From Rhyacophila brunnea (taxonomy: Eukaryota > Arthropoda > Insecta > Trichoptera > Rhyacophilidae): a stretch of DNA of 64,000 nt. The notes below the pieces were generated by a model. The model made no database searches and had not been told where the DNA came from. It saw only the letters and a list, made by a program, of their open reading frames with translations. The stretch's first letter is position 1, and the number at the start of each line of letters is the position of its first letter. Both the position numbers and the translations under genes were made by a program. Positions 32,393 to 42,249 of the stretch are shown in pieces. Where the stretch lies: contig JAGYXB010000440.1 in the NCBI GenBank assembly GCA_022495005.1, positions 1,364,001 to 1,428,000 on the forward strand, given 5' to 3'.

Positions 32393-33240
32393 AAAGGGGG
32401 ACATGCTCAGCGTATTTCAAAATGTAGCTTTTATTCTATTTTCAAAGCATGATCCTGGACATTCCTTAAACGTTGTAGATAATCTATTTACATAATTTTG
32501 AAGCCTTATTATCCTTTAAGTATATTTATTTTAAACATTTGATGACTGCATAAAATATTTTTATTACATAAAAAAGAATTCTTTTAAGCCTCTCGCTCTA
32601 ATGTTTAAGAATATAGTCATATTTTAGTATATAACTGTGCAGTGGTATTAAGATTTTTTTACATTTATTAATTTTTCAACGCATTTATAAAACCATTAGT
32701 ATAATTTATGTTGACATTATTATAGTGAAATATTTACAATAAAAATTATATTAATAATCTCTCTGATCCCAAATTTGACAAGAATTAGGCATTTTATTAT
32801 TCAAAAAATGGGCAAGATTAACACATTTGAAGATAATTCTAAAGATACTAATCATAAGTTATGTCTTTGACCATTTAAGTGTGATTAACATCCTACGAAT
32901 AATGATTGCTTTATAATAATTATTGACCTAAGAATAAGGTAGTGTTTTTTTGAAATACGCCATTTCTGTTGGCATTCCCTAGTGGTTAAACTACAACATA
33001 CGGCCGTAGCCATAAATTGACAAACGATAAATGAAGTAGGGAGTAAGAACATGTTAACGCGCGTGTTTGAACATGTACCTAACCGAAAAAAATAATTTAA
33101 ACGGTACATGTTCAAACACGCGCGTTAACATATTCCCTTATTCATTTATCGTTTGTCAATTTATGGCTACGGCCATATGTTGTAGCTTAACCACTAGGGA
33201 ATGCCAAAAGAAATGGCGTATTTGAGCACGTCCGCCCTTG
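32393..33240 (+). mobile_element. TTAA-1, near-complete 848-bp element
   Basis: Left end GGGGGACATGCTCAGCG and right end TGAGCACGTCCGCCC form terminal inverted repeats. The expected bounding TTAA is mutated here (TCAA, TTGA) but intact at the outer ends of the copies at 11515, 23695 and 34432. About 560 bp of AT-rich interior are followed by a large palindrome next to the right end. No transposase frame: the frame seen in other copies has a TGA here. Likely mobilised in trans, perhaps by a piggyBac-like enzyme, judged only from the TTAA ends. Confidence 0.82.
32953..33223. repeat. Subterminal palindrome of TTAA-1
   Basis: Arms of about 125 bases (32953-33079 and 33103-33223) around a 23-base loop. 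Each carries GGCATTCCCTAGTGGTTAA, ACATACGGCCGTAGCC and GTTAACGCGCGTGTTTGAAC. Mismatches are few, so the transcript could fold into a long hairpin. Confidence 0.92.
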
Positions 33241-33430
33241 AAGCTTACATCTTTTAGGCACATCTTGTATTTAGTCGTGTTCTATGCTATTATCCAATAA
33301 AACCTATTTTGAAAAAAAAAACTGAGGATTATCTTCTTTTTCCTTTCAATAGTCGATCAACAGTTTTTTACGAGACGTAGCGATCTCGAGGATTTCACGG
33401 AACCTGTACTATAGCTCCAAAAATAACTAA
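33241..33430 (+). repeat. Repeat U, left portion
   Basis: AAGCTTACATCTTTTAGGCA, TTATCCAATAAAACC, CTTTTTCCTTTCAATAGTCG and GAGACGTAGCGATCTCGAGG match 61709-61900 closely. The right portion reappears at 34273-34358, so SINE-1 units have been inserted within it. Confidence 0.7.
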
Positions 33431-33436
33431 CTAATG

Positions 33437-33631
33437 TACTTATTGAACATATATTATTTTGAAAAAAACACTTTCTGATATAGTATATAATAACCAATAG
33501 AAAAAATCTTTTTTGAAAAAAGTAAGTCACCCCGACGGGGAATCGAACCCTGTATCTCCCGAGCATACGCCTCATCCGTCGCATTACCATTATGCTACGG
33601 CGTGACATACTAATAGCGAACAAATTTTAAC
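33437..33631 (-). mobile_element. SINE-1 unit, antisense
   Basis: On the minus strand: A box TAGCATAATGG, B box GGTTCGATTCC, then CGGGGTGACTTAC and the TTTTTTCAAAA tail. The potential acceptor stem CACGCCG/CGGGGTG pairs at six of seven positions with one extra base in the T side. Preceded by about 30 bases (GTTAAAATTTGTTCGC) shared with the other units. Confidence 0.8.
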
Positions 33632-33842
33632 TAGATGAGGCGTATACTCGGGAGATACAGGGTTCGATTCCCCGTCGGGGTGACTTACTTTTTTCAAAAA
33701 AGATTTTTTCTATTGGTTATTATATACTACTCGTATATCAGAAAGTGTTTTTTTCAAAATAATATATGTTCAATAATCAGAATGATATTTTCTTAAATCT
33801 TGTGAATTATTCGTTGAATAAAAGAAATAGTTAATTATAAAT
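33632..33842 (+). mobile_element. SINE-1 unit, head-less, inverted to its neighbour
   Basis: Starts inside the tRNA-like part (GATGAGGCGTATACTCGGG), keeps the B box GGTTCGATTCC and the whole 3' region to TGAATAAAAGAAATAGTTAA. With the unit to its left it makes an inverted repeat of about 140-bp arms. The A box is missing. Confidence 0.8.
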
Positions 33843-33889
33843 TATTAGCAAGTGCAAGTAGCTACATCTATAAAAATATTGTAGAAATT

Positions 33890-34273
33890 CCACGACGTCG
33901 GTTAGTAATCAAAAGTAATAGTAATATATACCTACTTTGATTTAAGAAACAAAAATCGATTGCCAAAGTAGCTGATTTGGAAGGAACGCTGATGGGTAGG
34001 TATAGAAATTGACCAATAGTTAAAATTTGTCGCTATTAGTATGTCACGCCGTAGCATAATGGCTTAATGCGACGGATGAGGCGTATACTCGGGAGATACA
34101 GGGTTCGATTCCCCGTCGGGGTGACTTACTTTTTTCAAAAAAGATTTTTCTATTGGTTATTATATACTATATCAGAAAGTGTTTTTTTCAAAATAATATA
34201 TGTTCAATAATCAGAATGATATATTCTTAAATCTTGTGAATTATTCGTTGAATAAAAGAAATAGTTAATTATA
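33890..34273 (+). mobile_element. SINE-1 unit, fullest copy
   Basis: About 140 bases of 5' sequence (from CGACGTCGGTTAGTAATC), a tRNA-like core with A box TAGCATAATGG and B box GGTTCGATTCC at about 34040-34122, and about 150 bases of 3' sequence to TGAATAAAAGAAATAGTTAA. The 5' block is also in the antisense unit at 2388-2706. Thus the Pol III promoter is internal to a longer repeat. Confidence 0.8.
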
Positions 34274-34362
34274 ATGTACTTATGTTCAATAACGAATGCG
34301 ACATTCTTTAATGTGTAGAATCCATTGAATAAAAAACAGTTTATTAAATAGGTAGGTTAAGG
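34273..34362 (+). repeat. Repeat U, right portion
   Basis: ATGTACTTATGTTCAATAAC, GAATGCGACATTCTTTAATG and TTGAATAAAAAACAGTTTAT match 61937-62020, the continuation of the repeat that starts at 33241. Confidence 0.7.
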
Positions 34363-34366
34363 AATG

Positions 34367-34435
34367 TCCAGGATCATGCTTTGAAAATAGAAAAAAAAGC
34401 TCCATTTTGACCCACGCTGAGCACGCCGCCCTTAA
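34367..34435 (-). mobile_element. TTAA-1 end fragment
   Basis: GGAATGTCCAGGATCATGCT through CATTTTGACCCACGCTGAGC to ACGCCGCCC and TTAA. Only about 65 bases of one end remain. Confidence 0.75.
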
Positions 34436-34499
34436 TTAATATGTCACCGAGACTAGCTGAGCCAGTCTAACTCTTTTCGTTTCTCTCTAAATTCCTTCT

Positions 34500-34625
34500 T
34501 TCAGCACCACGTCGCACGGTTGTTACAACAGTCCCGTGCGATTCTTTTCTTCCATACCCGTTTTAAGTGTCATGGAAGGCAGCCCTTCATATACAAAGCT
34601 GTACAAACATGACTGGTGCAGAAGG
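34500..34625 (+). mobile_element. R1-A-related 3' UTR, diverged
   Basis: CAGTCCCGTGCGATTCTTTT, GTTTTAAGTGTCATGGAAGG and CAAAGCTGTACAAACATGAC align in order with the R1-A 3' UTR at 39625-39750. It probably belongs to a third, older R1-clade family. No coding sequence. Confidence 0.5.
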
Positions 34626-35594
34626 GGAACCTAAAACGGATGGTTATGTTAGATGGTATGTTTTTTTTAAGCGTTGACTAAAAATATTCAAACACTCAAA
34701 ATTATGAAATTTCAAATATTAGTTAGCGTTTCTGGGAACGGACATCTAGCAATACGCTAGAGAGTGAATTGCATCCCCTGATCCTCAGTTTCGCACGCAC
34801 TGCCGATAGATGTGCGAATTAACGAGTTGTTAATTGCCTATTAGATCATCGGTACACAGTAGAATTTCAATGTTCTGCTGATAGGCGTAGACATTTCGAT
34901 TCTAGATTCTGGCCTCGTGCCATTTTAGACGTACGTGTAGGTGATATTATTAATTTATAATATTACCCATTCCCTTCAAATTGAATAATCTCAGTATATT
35001 ACAATAAGTTAAATTTGTATACCTACTGATACCTATATTTGGGCGCCTGATGTTTCGAAAATATTTTATTTTTGTATGTATTAGCAATAACTGTAACAAA
35101 AAAAATACCTCCAAATTTCGCTCATATCCAATACTCCAGGATGGCCTCTGCCCCGAGACGATGACAAATCGTGGGACAGATTTATCTGTATGGAATATAG
35201 AGCTAAGCGATGTCAAATCAAACTGATTCGTCCATTTGTACTCGCTCTGTTACCTAGATGGGGACACTTGGACTTTAATACTTGATAGACTGCTGGAATA
35301 TTAAGTTGTACGCCGTAATAGTACCTTTGTTTTAAACGCTAGACATTGGTTTATTCCTATACTTGCCCTACAGCGCACCCTGATAAAAAACAGGCTCTTT
35401 TATTAAGTAATGGCCTATGTTTGTTAGTAACTGACGATGAAATCAAACGAAGAAAAATTAGCGATAGTGAGTATTTTGATTGTCTTCTAATTATCCATAA
35501 AACATAGATATGTATAAGTATATTTAATAAACAGTTGGGGTCGCTGAGGATTGCTCATTTCTTGGGGGGAATTCAAAAAACTTGTTCTCCTGGA
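34626..35594. other. No gene seen
   Basis: AT-rich; no repeat with another copy here. The antisense frame 34950-35216 (88 codons) shows no family signature. Confidence 0.45.
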
Positions 35595-36335
35595 CAGTGT
35601 CACACCCAGGATTTAATATTGGGGGGGCCCAAGGAGGAGAATGTAAATTAGTCCCATAGGCTCTTTTTCTTCTTCACAGCCTAATTTCTCGTTTATCGGT
35701 CTTTTGTCTATTGCACTCGGTGTACCTACACCATGGTCTCCACATCCTGAAATGGGCCCTCAGGCTAGGATATTTGGCGGGCCTCCTCCCTACCGCTTAG
35801 ATTAAAGGCAGCGTGAAACACTACATTAACGTTTTTCAAATTGTGCTTTAGTTCAAATTAAGGGTACTTACACAGTGAATTATTGGCGATCTTTAATACA
35901 TCTACTTTAATAATGGAGCTGTCGAGTATCGACACATAATAATCAAAAAATATATTGCACAATTATATAATTGAAAATGTTCATGGCCATGAAGTATAAT
36001 AGCGCCGCAGGCGACTTTTTTTAACTATTAAAGCTAAATTATAATTATAAGCTAAAATATGTCAACCCGACACGCCGGCCCCCCCCACACCCGAGTCCCC
36101 AGGCTAGAACCCTGTCAGCACTCCCCAGCCATGACCTAAATCACTCCGGAATTCGGGTGGACACCGAGAATTTTTTGACAGTTCCATTACAGATTGGGTT
36201 TCTAAAAAAACCTAACATTTGTGTTTCGAAATTTTTGTGTTAAAAATTAAAATCTAAGAAATTTTTCTAAAAAGGGTGCTGGAGAATTACAAATCATTTT
36301 TTTGCCGTGTTTTTATTTGTCTAATCCCAACGGTA
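35595..36335 (+). mobile_element. hAT-7, right end missing
   Basis: Left TIR CAGTGTCACACCCAGG, then GGGGGGGCCC, CAGGCTAGGATATTTGG, TAGCGCCGCAGGCGAC and CCATGACCTAAATCACTCC, collinear with 44586-45245. After GGTATAAATA it is replaced by a MITE-P-like end. No coding frame. Confidence 0.7.
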
Positions 36336-36339
36336 TAAA

Positions 36340-36395
36340 TAGTTGTCTTGTGTATATAATAGATTCGCTTTATATGAAAAATAGTACTCCAATAA
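36340..36395 (+). repeat. Extra MITE-P right end
   Basis: TCTTGTGTATATAATAGATT then TTTATATGAAAAATAGTA is nearly the same as 36690-36733, the end and flank of the next MITE-P. A duplicated end with flank. Confidence 0.7.
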
Positions 36396-36429
36396 AATAT
36401 GATTTTTAATTGCTTCTGTACACCTGCGT

Positions 36430-36709
36430 ATCTCTTCTATATACAAGACTGCTATCGGCAGCTATCGAAGGTAGTTTTTCATATGTTTATATAGAAGTAT
36501 TATAACTGTTACAATATGTTAGCCATCTAATCCTAAACAGTCAAAACTGTCTATCTCACTCTAAAATGTAGCACAGCCAAGAGAGGTGCTGTGATGAACG
36601 AAAGAAAAAGGTGAACTTTACTACTAACCAATTGTAATTGTTACAATAAGTACTAATACTTCGATACAAAAATATGAAAAACTACAGCAGTCTTGTGTAT
36701 AGAATAGAT
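36430..36709. mobile_element. MITE-P, 280 bp
   Basis: Left ATCTCTTCTATATACAAGAC, right GTCTTGTGTATAGAATAGAT, with GCTATCGAAGGTAG subterminal and ATTGTAATTGTTACAATAAG inside. It aligns over its length with the copy at 40563. Confidence 0.82.
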
Positions 36710-36808
36710 TATATCTTTATATGAAAAATAGTATACAACTCAGGTTAGTTCTTCAAATCAACCGCATTGGCTTTATTTATCTCTCGGAGCAAATGCACAC
36801 TATATAAA

Positions 36809-37018
36809 TCAAACGCCTGACTCTTTTCCCAACGCGTCCTGGAATCCCCGGGGCCCAGACGACTTGATCTTTTTATCTTGCAAAGTTCCCGCGTAAGCTG
36901 ATTTGATTACGCGGGCTGGAATCTCCGTTTCCAGTCGAGTTTTCTTATTGTCTCGCCCGGTCGGGAAATCACCGTTATTAACTCGAGGCTTTCGCTTCGT
37001 GCAGATGGTTTCCGGCAT
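36809..37018 (-). other. GC-rich 69-codon frame, unidentified
   Basis: A minus-strand frame from an ATG directly after a stop codon (TAG ATG) to a stop. The peptide is charged and basic (MPETICTKRKPRVNNGDFPT..., ending GPRGFQDALGKESGV). It sits in a block about 50% GC against an AT-rich surrounding. I recognise no family. It could be a gag-like fragment, a small exon or chance. No splice or repeat evidence decides. Confidence 0.25.
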
Positions 37019-37231
37019 CTATTTTCCTCGTCCATATGTTTTCTTGCGGTCAAAGTTTACCGAGTTGTAGCTTTGAAACGTGGAATTCATTTAGGTCTAA
37101 ACTACATAATATAATATAATATATACGTAATTGGCCGATCAAAATGCATAGTTGGTGGGTATTTTATAACAGTTAATTTTAACTGGCTTATATTTACTAT
37201 TTTTATCTAACTATTAAATAAAACCCTATGC

Positions 37232-38137
37232 CAGTAGCGAATGGTGGAGGTAGGCTGTTAATATCCCCCATAAATAGTGCCTGCTAAACTTTGCTATTCA
37301 TACGCATTTGTTTTATCTTGAACTAAGACTAAATTTAGAGATGGTGATGGTTAGTTTTTAAAAACTTATGAAGAGAATACTTCAGTTAAACGGCAAATAA
37401 TTTTCAACTATAGGTGCGACGAAATTTCGGACTGGCTGGCAATCAGAGAGCGAAAGTGGAGCTGTGAACACGTCAATTTGTTTTGTGATGGCGTCAGGGG
37501 AATTAATTCTTAAATCGTGTAAAGATGACTAAAAAACGTTACCCATTTACTTGAAAGAGAAAACATGCGAATGAATGTATTATTATTATTAGTAATAGAA
37601 CAATAAACAAAACATTAAATGGACGCATGTTGACTTTTTATGACAAATTAGGTTTTGTTCTGCACGCGTTATTTGCACAATCTCTGCGTCGCATAGTCAC
37701 GATCGTTTTAGACCTAGCCCCAGCTGAAATATAGCCTTAAACTCAGCCTAAACCAAACCATAATATTTTTGGTATATTTTGGGCGATACGACAAAATTGT
37801 GCTCACTTTTTCATTTATACTTATTTGTTTTCGTTGGATTAAGAATACATATTACACATATTGTTGATTCATTTTATTTTTAATTATTAAGCCCTATCTA
37901 AATGAAACTATTAATAGATAAAAATATTATTCTATCTATAAAATATCAAAAGTTATGTATAATTTATTTGCATAATTTTAGATATTTTACAGATAGACGA
38001 GTGTTTTTTGACTATTTTCTATTATGGCTTGGTTTTCGCAGAGTTTAATTGAATTTGACAAATTAGTATGAATGGCAAAGTTTAGTGTGCACTATTTATG
38101 CCGGATCTTAGCACCCTACCTCCACCCTTTGCCATTG
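37232..38137. mobile_element. hAT-4, 906 bp with repeat Y inside, 7/8 target duplication
   Basis: TIRs CAGTAGCGAATGGTGGAGG and CCTCCACCCTTTGCCATTG. Flanks CCCTATGC and CCCTATAC. Collinear with 13205-13807 except for an insertion of about 375 bases at 37372-37744, which is repeat Y. Non-coding. Confidence 0.88.
37372..37744 (-). repeat. Repeat Y, complete antisense copy in hAT-4
   Basis: Begins ACTTCAGTTAAACGGCAAAT, ends GCTGAAATATAGCCTTAAAC. The uninterrupted hAT-4 at 13205 reads across this point (TTAGTTTTTAAAAA then ACCAAACCATAAT), so repeat Y is mobile and about 370 bp long. Confidence 0.85.
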
Positions 38138-38244
38138 CCCTATACATATATTCACCCCCATGATGGTTGATACCTATAGTTTGATGGTGGTATAGTTTCA
38201 ATTAAAGGATTCTGGGATTTTAGGATTGTGATAGTTATTATCAT

Positions 38245-38397
38245 TAAGGCTATACCTCAGTTGAGGCATGGTTTAAAAAGATCGTGGCTAGGCGATGCGC
38301 GGATTGCGCAAATGACGCATGCCGAACGAAATATAATTTGTCATATAAATCCAACATGCGTCCATTTAATATTCTGTATATTGTTAGTACGCCGACG
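38245..38397 (+). repeat. Repeat Y, left half, split by R1-A
   Basis: AAGGCTATACCTCAGTTGAG to CCAACATGCGTCCATTTAAT, nearly the same as 1301-1430. The rest resumes after R1-A at 39774. Confidence 0.85.
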
Positions 38398-39773
38398 ACT
38401 TGCTCCTGCTTGTTGGGGCGACGAGCCGACCGGCACTTGAGCGTGCAATCACGGACGCCTTGGGCATAATCCTTAATTGGGGGTTGCTGAACAAGCTGAC
38501 CTTTGCCCCGAACAAGACGGAAGCTGTCCTCCTCAGGGGTAGTTCTCGGGTCAACATAACTCGACGGCCGCCCACGGTTCGTTTTGGCCAGACCTCAGTG
38601 CGTTTCTCCAAAAGGGTTACGTATCTGGGAGTAATTCTTGATGACAAGCTGTCTTTCGTTCACCACGCCAAGACGGCCGTCTCTATGGCCAATTCGGCCT
38701 ATCAGAGAATGGCCCGAATGGCGGGCAGCAATTGGGGACTTAAGCTTAGAGCCCTTAAGGTTGCATACGGCGCAATTTTCATGGGAATTGCCGGTTACGC
38801 CTCCATCATTCCCGAGTAAACTCCTTAACTCTCGTGAGACGCGCACTACTAAGCGGGCAGCGACTTGCGTTGATCTCGCTTACCAAAGCCTACCGCACAA
38901 CTTCTACTGACGCGCTTGCCGTACTCGCGGGGGTGCTACCCCTCGATCTGCACATCCAAGTCTGCTGGATCGATAACCCTCTTCTTGAGGGGGATCAGCA
39001 CAACACTCGCCGGTGTCCATCTGACACCACCGCAGAGATCCGAGGACGTTCCTTACAGGAAGACTGTAAGTGACATTGACAAGACCGCATTTGCGGCATG
39101 GCAGTCGAGGTGGACCGCCTCCCCCAAGGGGCGGCACACTTACCGTTTTCTTCCAGACGTATTCTGCAGGCACCAAACTAGAAGACTCCAACCTTCGCAC
39201 TGGATTAGCCAGTTCCTCACCGGCCATGGCAACTTCGCCGCCAGACTTCACGAGTTTGGCTTGATAGTAGATGGGCCGGGTTGTACCTGTGGGCATGACC
39301 ACCAAGATGTTGAACACATCCTCTGGGATTGCCCGCTTATGGAATTCGAACGAGCGGAGCTGTTTGCCAGGGTCCGTCCTCACACGGGCCCACTTGGTCA
39401 TGGAGATCTGGTAGCAACCGAGGCCAACTTTGCGGCATTTGAGAAATTTGCAGCGTCGTATGGGGAGCGGGATAGTCCCGATTCTTCTGTAGACTCATCC
39501 ATTTCAATTCGTGACACTCAGTATGCGGGTACACAAAGCGCTTAACGTCAGCGGACAGCAGAGCCAGTCCAAAAAACAAACATTTTCTTTATTAACATTC
39601 TTCTTTAAGCACTACGGTGCATGGTTGCAGGATCAGTCCCGTGCGGCTCCGTCTCGGGACGGAATGAGCACTTAAAATCACTTCTTTCAGACACGTTTAA
39701 AGCGTCATAGAAAGCGGCCATGCATATCCACGGCTGTGCATATATGACGGGTAGTGGTGGGCACTTTAACGTA
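38398..39773 (+). mobile_element. R1-A, 5'-truncated copy in repeat Y
   Basis: Starts at the YADD codons of the polymerase (TACGCCGACGAC) and runs to TTTAACGTA, including about 230 bases of 3' UTR with CCCGTGCGGCTCCGTCTCGG. Inserted into repeat Y, between TTGTT and TGTTCTATTAGTAAC. Only a 4-base or so target duplication can be read. Very similar to the longer copy at 24547-27470. Confidence 0.9.
38400..39545 (+). pseudogene. R1-clade ORF2 C-terminal part, frameshifted
   Basis: Equivalent to residues 517-903 of the ORF at 24775-27486. The first frame (38400-38819) reads LLLLVGATSRPALERAITDA onward and ends in ASIIPE because several bases are missing within the codons for SSIWHS. Later frames continue RRALLSGQRLALISLTKAYR (38834-), then the C-terminal Cys/His cluster CTCGHDHQDVEHILWDC and the same end QYAGTQSA (stop at 39543-39545). 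At least three frame breaks make it a dead copy. The antisense frames in the region are shadows. Confidence 0.9.
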
Positions 39774-39945
39774 TGTTCTATTAGTAACAATATATTCATT
39801 GACATGTTTTCTTTTTCAAGTAAATGGGTAACGTTTTTAGTCATCTTTACACGATTTAAGAATTAATACCCCCGTCGCCATCACGAAACAAATTGACGTG
39901 TTCCCAGCTCGACGTTCTCTCTCCGAATGCCATTAATATAATTTA
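39774..39945 (+). repeat. Repeat Y, right half
   Basis: TTCATTGACATGTTTTCTTT through GTAACGTTTTTAGTCATCTT to CACGAAACAAATTGACGTGT. The last 120 bases of repeat Y are missing. Confidence 0.8.
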
Positions 39946-40562
39946 TATGAAAACATATTATATAGTGATATATAGTGATATGTTTGTAATTATTACATAA
40001 TGAAGTCAACGTACTTGTCCACTAAATGCAGATGCCCGCACTTGCACGAGCAATATGGACAATGTAACATGAAAGTACCTGCACAACTATGGTGCGTCTA
40101 CAATCACACCTGGGCCAGTGTTGGATGTTTGTGCGAGAAACAAAAGGCCCATTCGCGACGCGCTGTGCACTACAGAAATGGAGCAAAAATATCACAAAAA
40201 GCTCTACAGAGCCAAACAAAGCATCGCCATAGTGCGCTAGCCCAATGTACTGCGACTTCGCATTGTCCAATGCTATACCTCGGTGATGGGAAACCTTTTA
40301 GAGCTATAATAGCCATTTACCTACAATCATTCTCATTTTCAAAAAAGATGCAAATGAAAAAGGAATTTTTTCTTTTCTAGCGAGCAATGGATAGACCTTT
40401 TTCGCTTCGACCAGACGATCCACTCTACCTGACCCTTCGTTATCCTTTCTCAGTAGTGCGTTATTGTCAGCGCTTCCTCAGCTGATAATGTGCTCCGAGA
40501 GGGAAGATATGCCCAAGACGATCCAACCACCCGTTAGGCCCATTAGGCCCTCCGACTTGCAT
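39946..40562. other. No firm gene; 126-codon frame noted
   Basis: A GC-richer block at 40020-40280 carries a sense frame (40000-40380, 126 codons, Cys/His-rich start MKSTYLSTKCRCPHLHEQYG) and an opposed one (40022-40270, 82 codons). Neither shows a domain I know. The block may be a decayed repeat. Confidence 0.35.
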
Positions 40563-40813
40563 ATCTATTCTATACACAAGACTGCTATCGACTGCTATCG
40601 ACCGCTATCGAGGGTAGTTTTGTATCGAAGTATTAGCACTTATTGTAACAATTACAATAAGTTAGTTGTAATTGTTACAATAAGTGCTATGTTTTAACAG
40701 CTCCTCTCTGGGTGTGGTAAATTTTAGAGCAAGATAGACAGTTTTGACTGTTTAGAGACGGTTAAAAACTACCCTCGATAGCTTCCGAGAGGAGTCTTGT
40801 GTATAGAATAGAT
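40563..40813. mobile_element. MITE-P, best copy, 251 bp
   Basis: Ends ATCTATTCTATACACAAGAC and GTCTTGTGTATAGAATAGAT are fully complementary over 20 bases, with CTATCGAGGGTAGTTTT and AAAACTACCCTCGATAG subterminal. The interior has AGCACTTATTGTAACAATTA and its inverse. Triplicated CTGCTATCGAC at the left. Confidence 0.88.
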
Positions 40814-41027
40814 GCGCTGGTCGCCACAAAGGCCAACTTTACAGCTTGTAAAAAAATACGGCATCCTTATTATCTAGGTACATAAAATATGATCAATATA
40901 GAATATTACATTCTCACCTCTTGACCAAGAGCGTATTCTAGCGGTCAGACACGCACACAAAAAAAATTTTGCGGAGGGGTCCGTTTCGAAAAAATATCCA
41001 TCATAATTTGTCTATAAGAATATTACT
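40814..41027. other. No gene seen
   Basis: AT-rich spacer. Confidence 0.4.
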
Positions 41028-41450
41028 TTTATTACTCTTCTTCAGGACCTCATGACTGAAGATCGTGACTCTGATAATTTGAGTAACGAACAGCATTCTC
41101 AACTGGTTGGCCCACTCCTCTCGGTATTCTACAACACGCAAGACCTGTCGCCACTGGAAGATCCGTAAATTGATGCAATCACCTGGAGCATCCAATGTTG
41201 GCTTTAATATTCTGAAGTGATATGTCTGAAAGATAAGACAGCGTGGACGACACAAATAAACACTAATGATCTTAATATTTTTACCGTTGAGCCACGCGCA
41301 AACGATAACCGCTTGTGGATTCGATAACTCACAATAACTCGTAGGTAATTATACCTGCAGTAAAGGTGTTTATCGCCAGACTGAAAGTGTGGAGTGTCAT
41401 GGTATGGGGAATGCGCACAGAAAATGACGGGGTCCACGGTTGAGCTAATG
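41028..41450. repeat. Repeat V, copy 2
   Basis: CTCCTCTCGGTATTCTACAA, CAAGACCTGTCGCCACTGGA and GTTTATCGCCAGACTGAAAG match copy 1 at 10735. The antisense 84-codon frame includes VVEYREEWANQLRMLF but is not kept in copy 1. Confidence 0.6.
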
Positions 41451-41715
41451 TGGAAACAATGGCACCTGAGTGTTGTTAACCACGCCCACTCCCACCGTCT
41501 ATAAAATATTATTAAGGATATTTTTTGAAAATAACCCCCCCCCCAATCATTTTTCTATATGCGCGTCTGTCTGCCACTATATGAGTGACTGAATGTATAA
41601 AATCACTGTCTTTTGTCATAGTCATTCCATAATGATTACATCTATTTTCTATTTACTGATATTATAATAGTATATTTTAAGTGCGCGATTTTATTTAGTG
41701 ACATTTCATTAAAAT
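41451..41715. other. No gene seen
   Basis: Contains a C-run at 41538-41545. Nothing recognised. Confidence 0.4.
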
Positions 41716-41856
41716 ATAACGCTCGCGAGCTGCCAGTTTGGTACCACTGCGTGTAAATGAATGCCGAGAAAAACACTCATTTCGATACACAGGATACTTT
41801 CATTTTTTTATGTCCTGTATTTCATATTCCATGCACTGCAAACTGGCTAGCGTTAT
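41716..41856. mobile_element. Possible 141-bp MITE
   Basis: Left ATAACGCTCGCGAGCTGCCA and GTTTG, right CAAACTGGCTAGCGTTAT. The inverted ends share ATAACGCT and GCCAGTTTG with a short gap. Only one copy here, so tentative. Confidence 0.4.
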
Positions 41857-42240
41857 AAACCGTGAAAAAAATGGTTAAATGGAAACAAAAATTCGTAATC
41901 AAAGTTTAGCGAAATAAAGCTTATTTCATAAGATAGATACACGAGGAGCTTTGCCGTATATTTTTATTTATACTGTTAATATGAATAATTCATTGATTTA
42001 AAATAATAGTGTACCTACCGATTAGCATAATATATTGTAAGTTCTTAATATTGCATACTCGACTTTCTGGTAAAGGTAAAATAGGCATTGTTATCCAAGA
42101 AATAGTTTATAAACACTTGATACTGGGTAACTAGCACACCTTTCTAAATCCAATCGTCTTCCTATACGAAATGGTGACAGGTGGTGGTTTCAAACAATTT
42201 TTCACCTGCACATTTGTTTTTTGAAATACTTAATAAATAT
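41857..42240. other. No gene seen
   Basis: AT-rich. Confidence 0.4.
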
Positions 42241-42249
42241 TTTTTATTA

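Noticed and set aside
33530..33605. Possible tRNA gene
   Set aside because: Fold is closer to tRNA but has an extra base and a stem mismatch, and three further copies share long flanks. Called as SINE-1.
38904..39401. 165-codon antisense frame
   Set aside because: Shadow of the frameshifted R1-A copy; same sequence as the shadow frame at 25003-25386.
40000..40380. 126-codon Cys/His-rich frame
   Set aside because: An overlapping antisense frame of similar quality exists, and no zinc-finger spacing is met.
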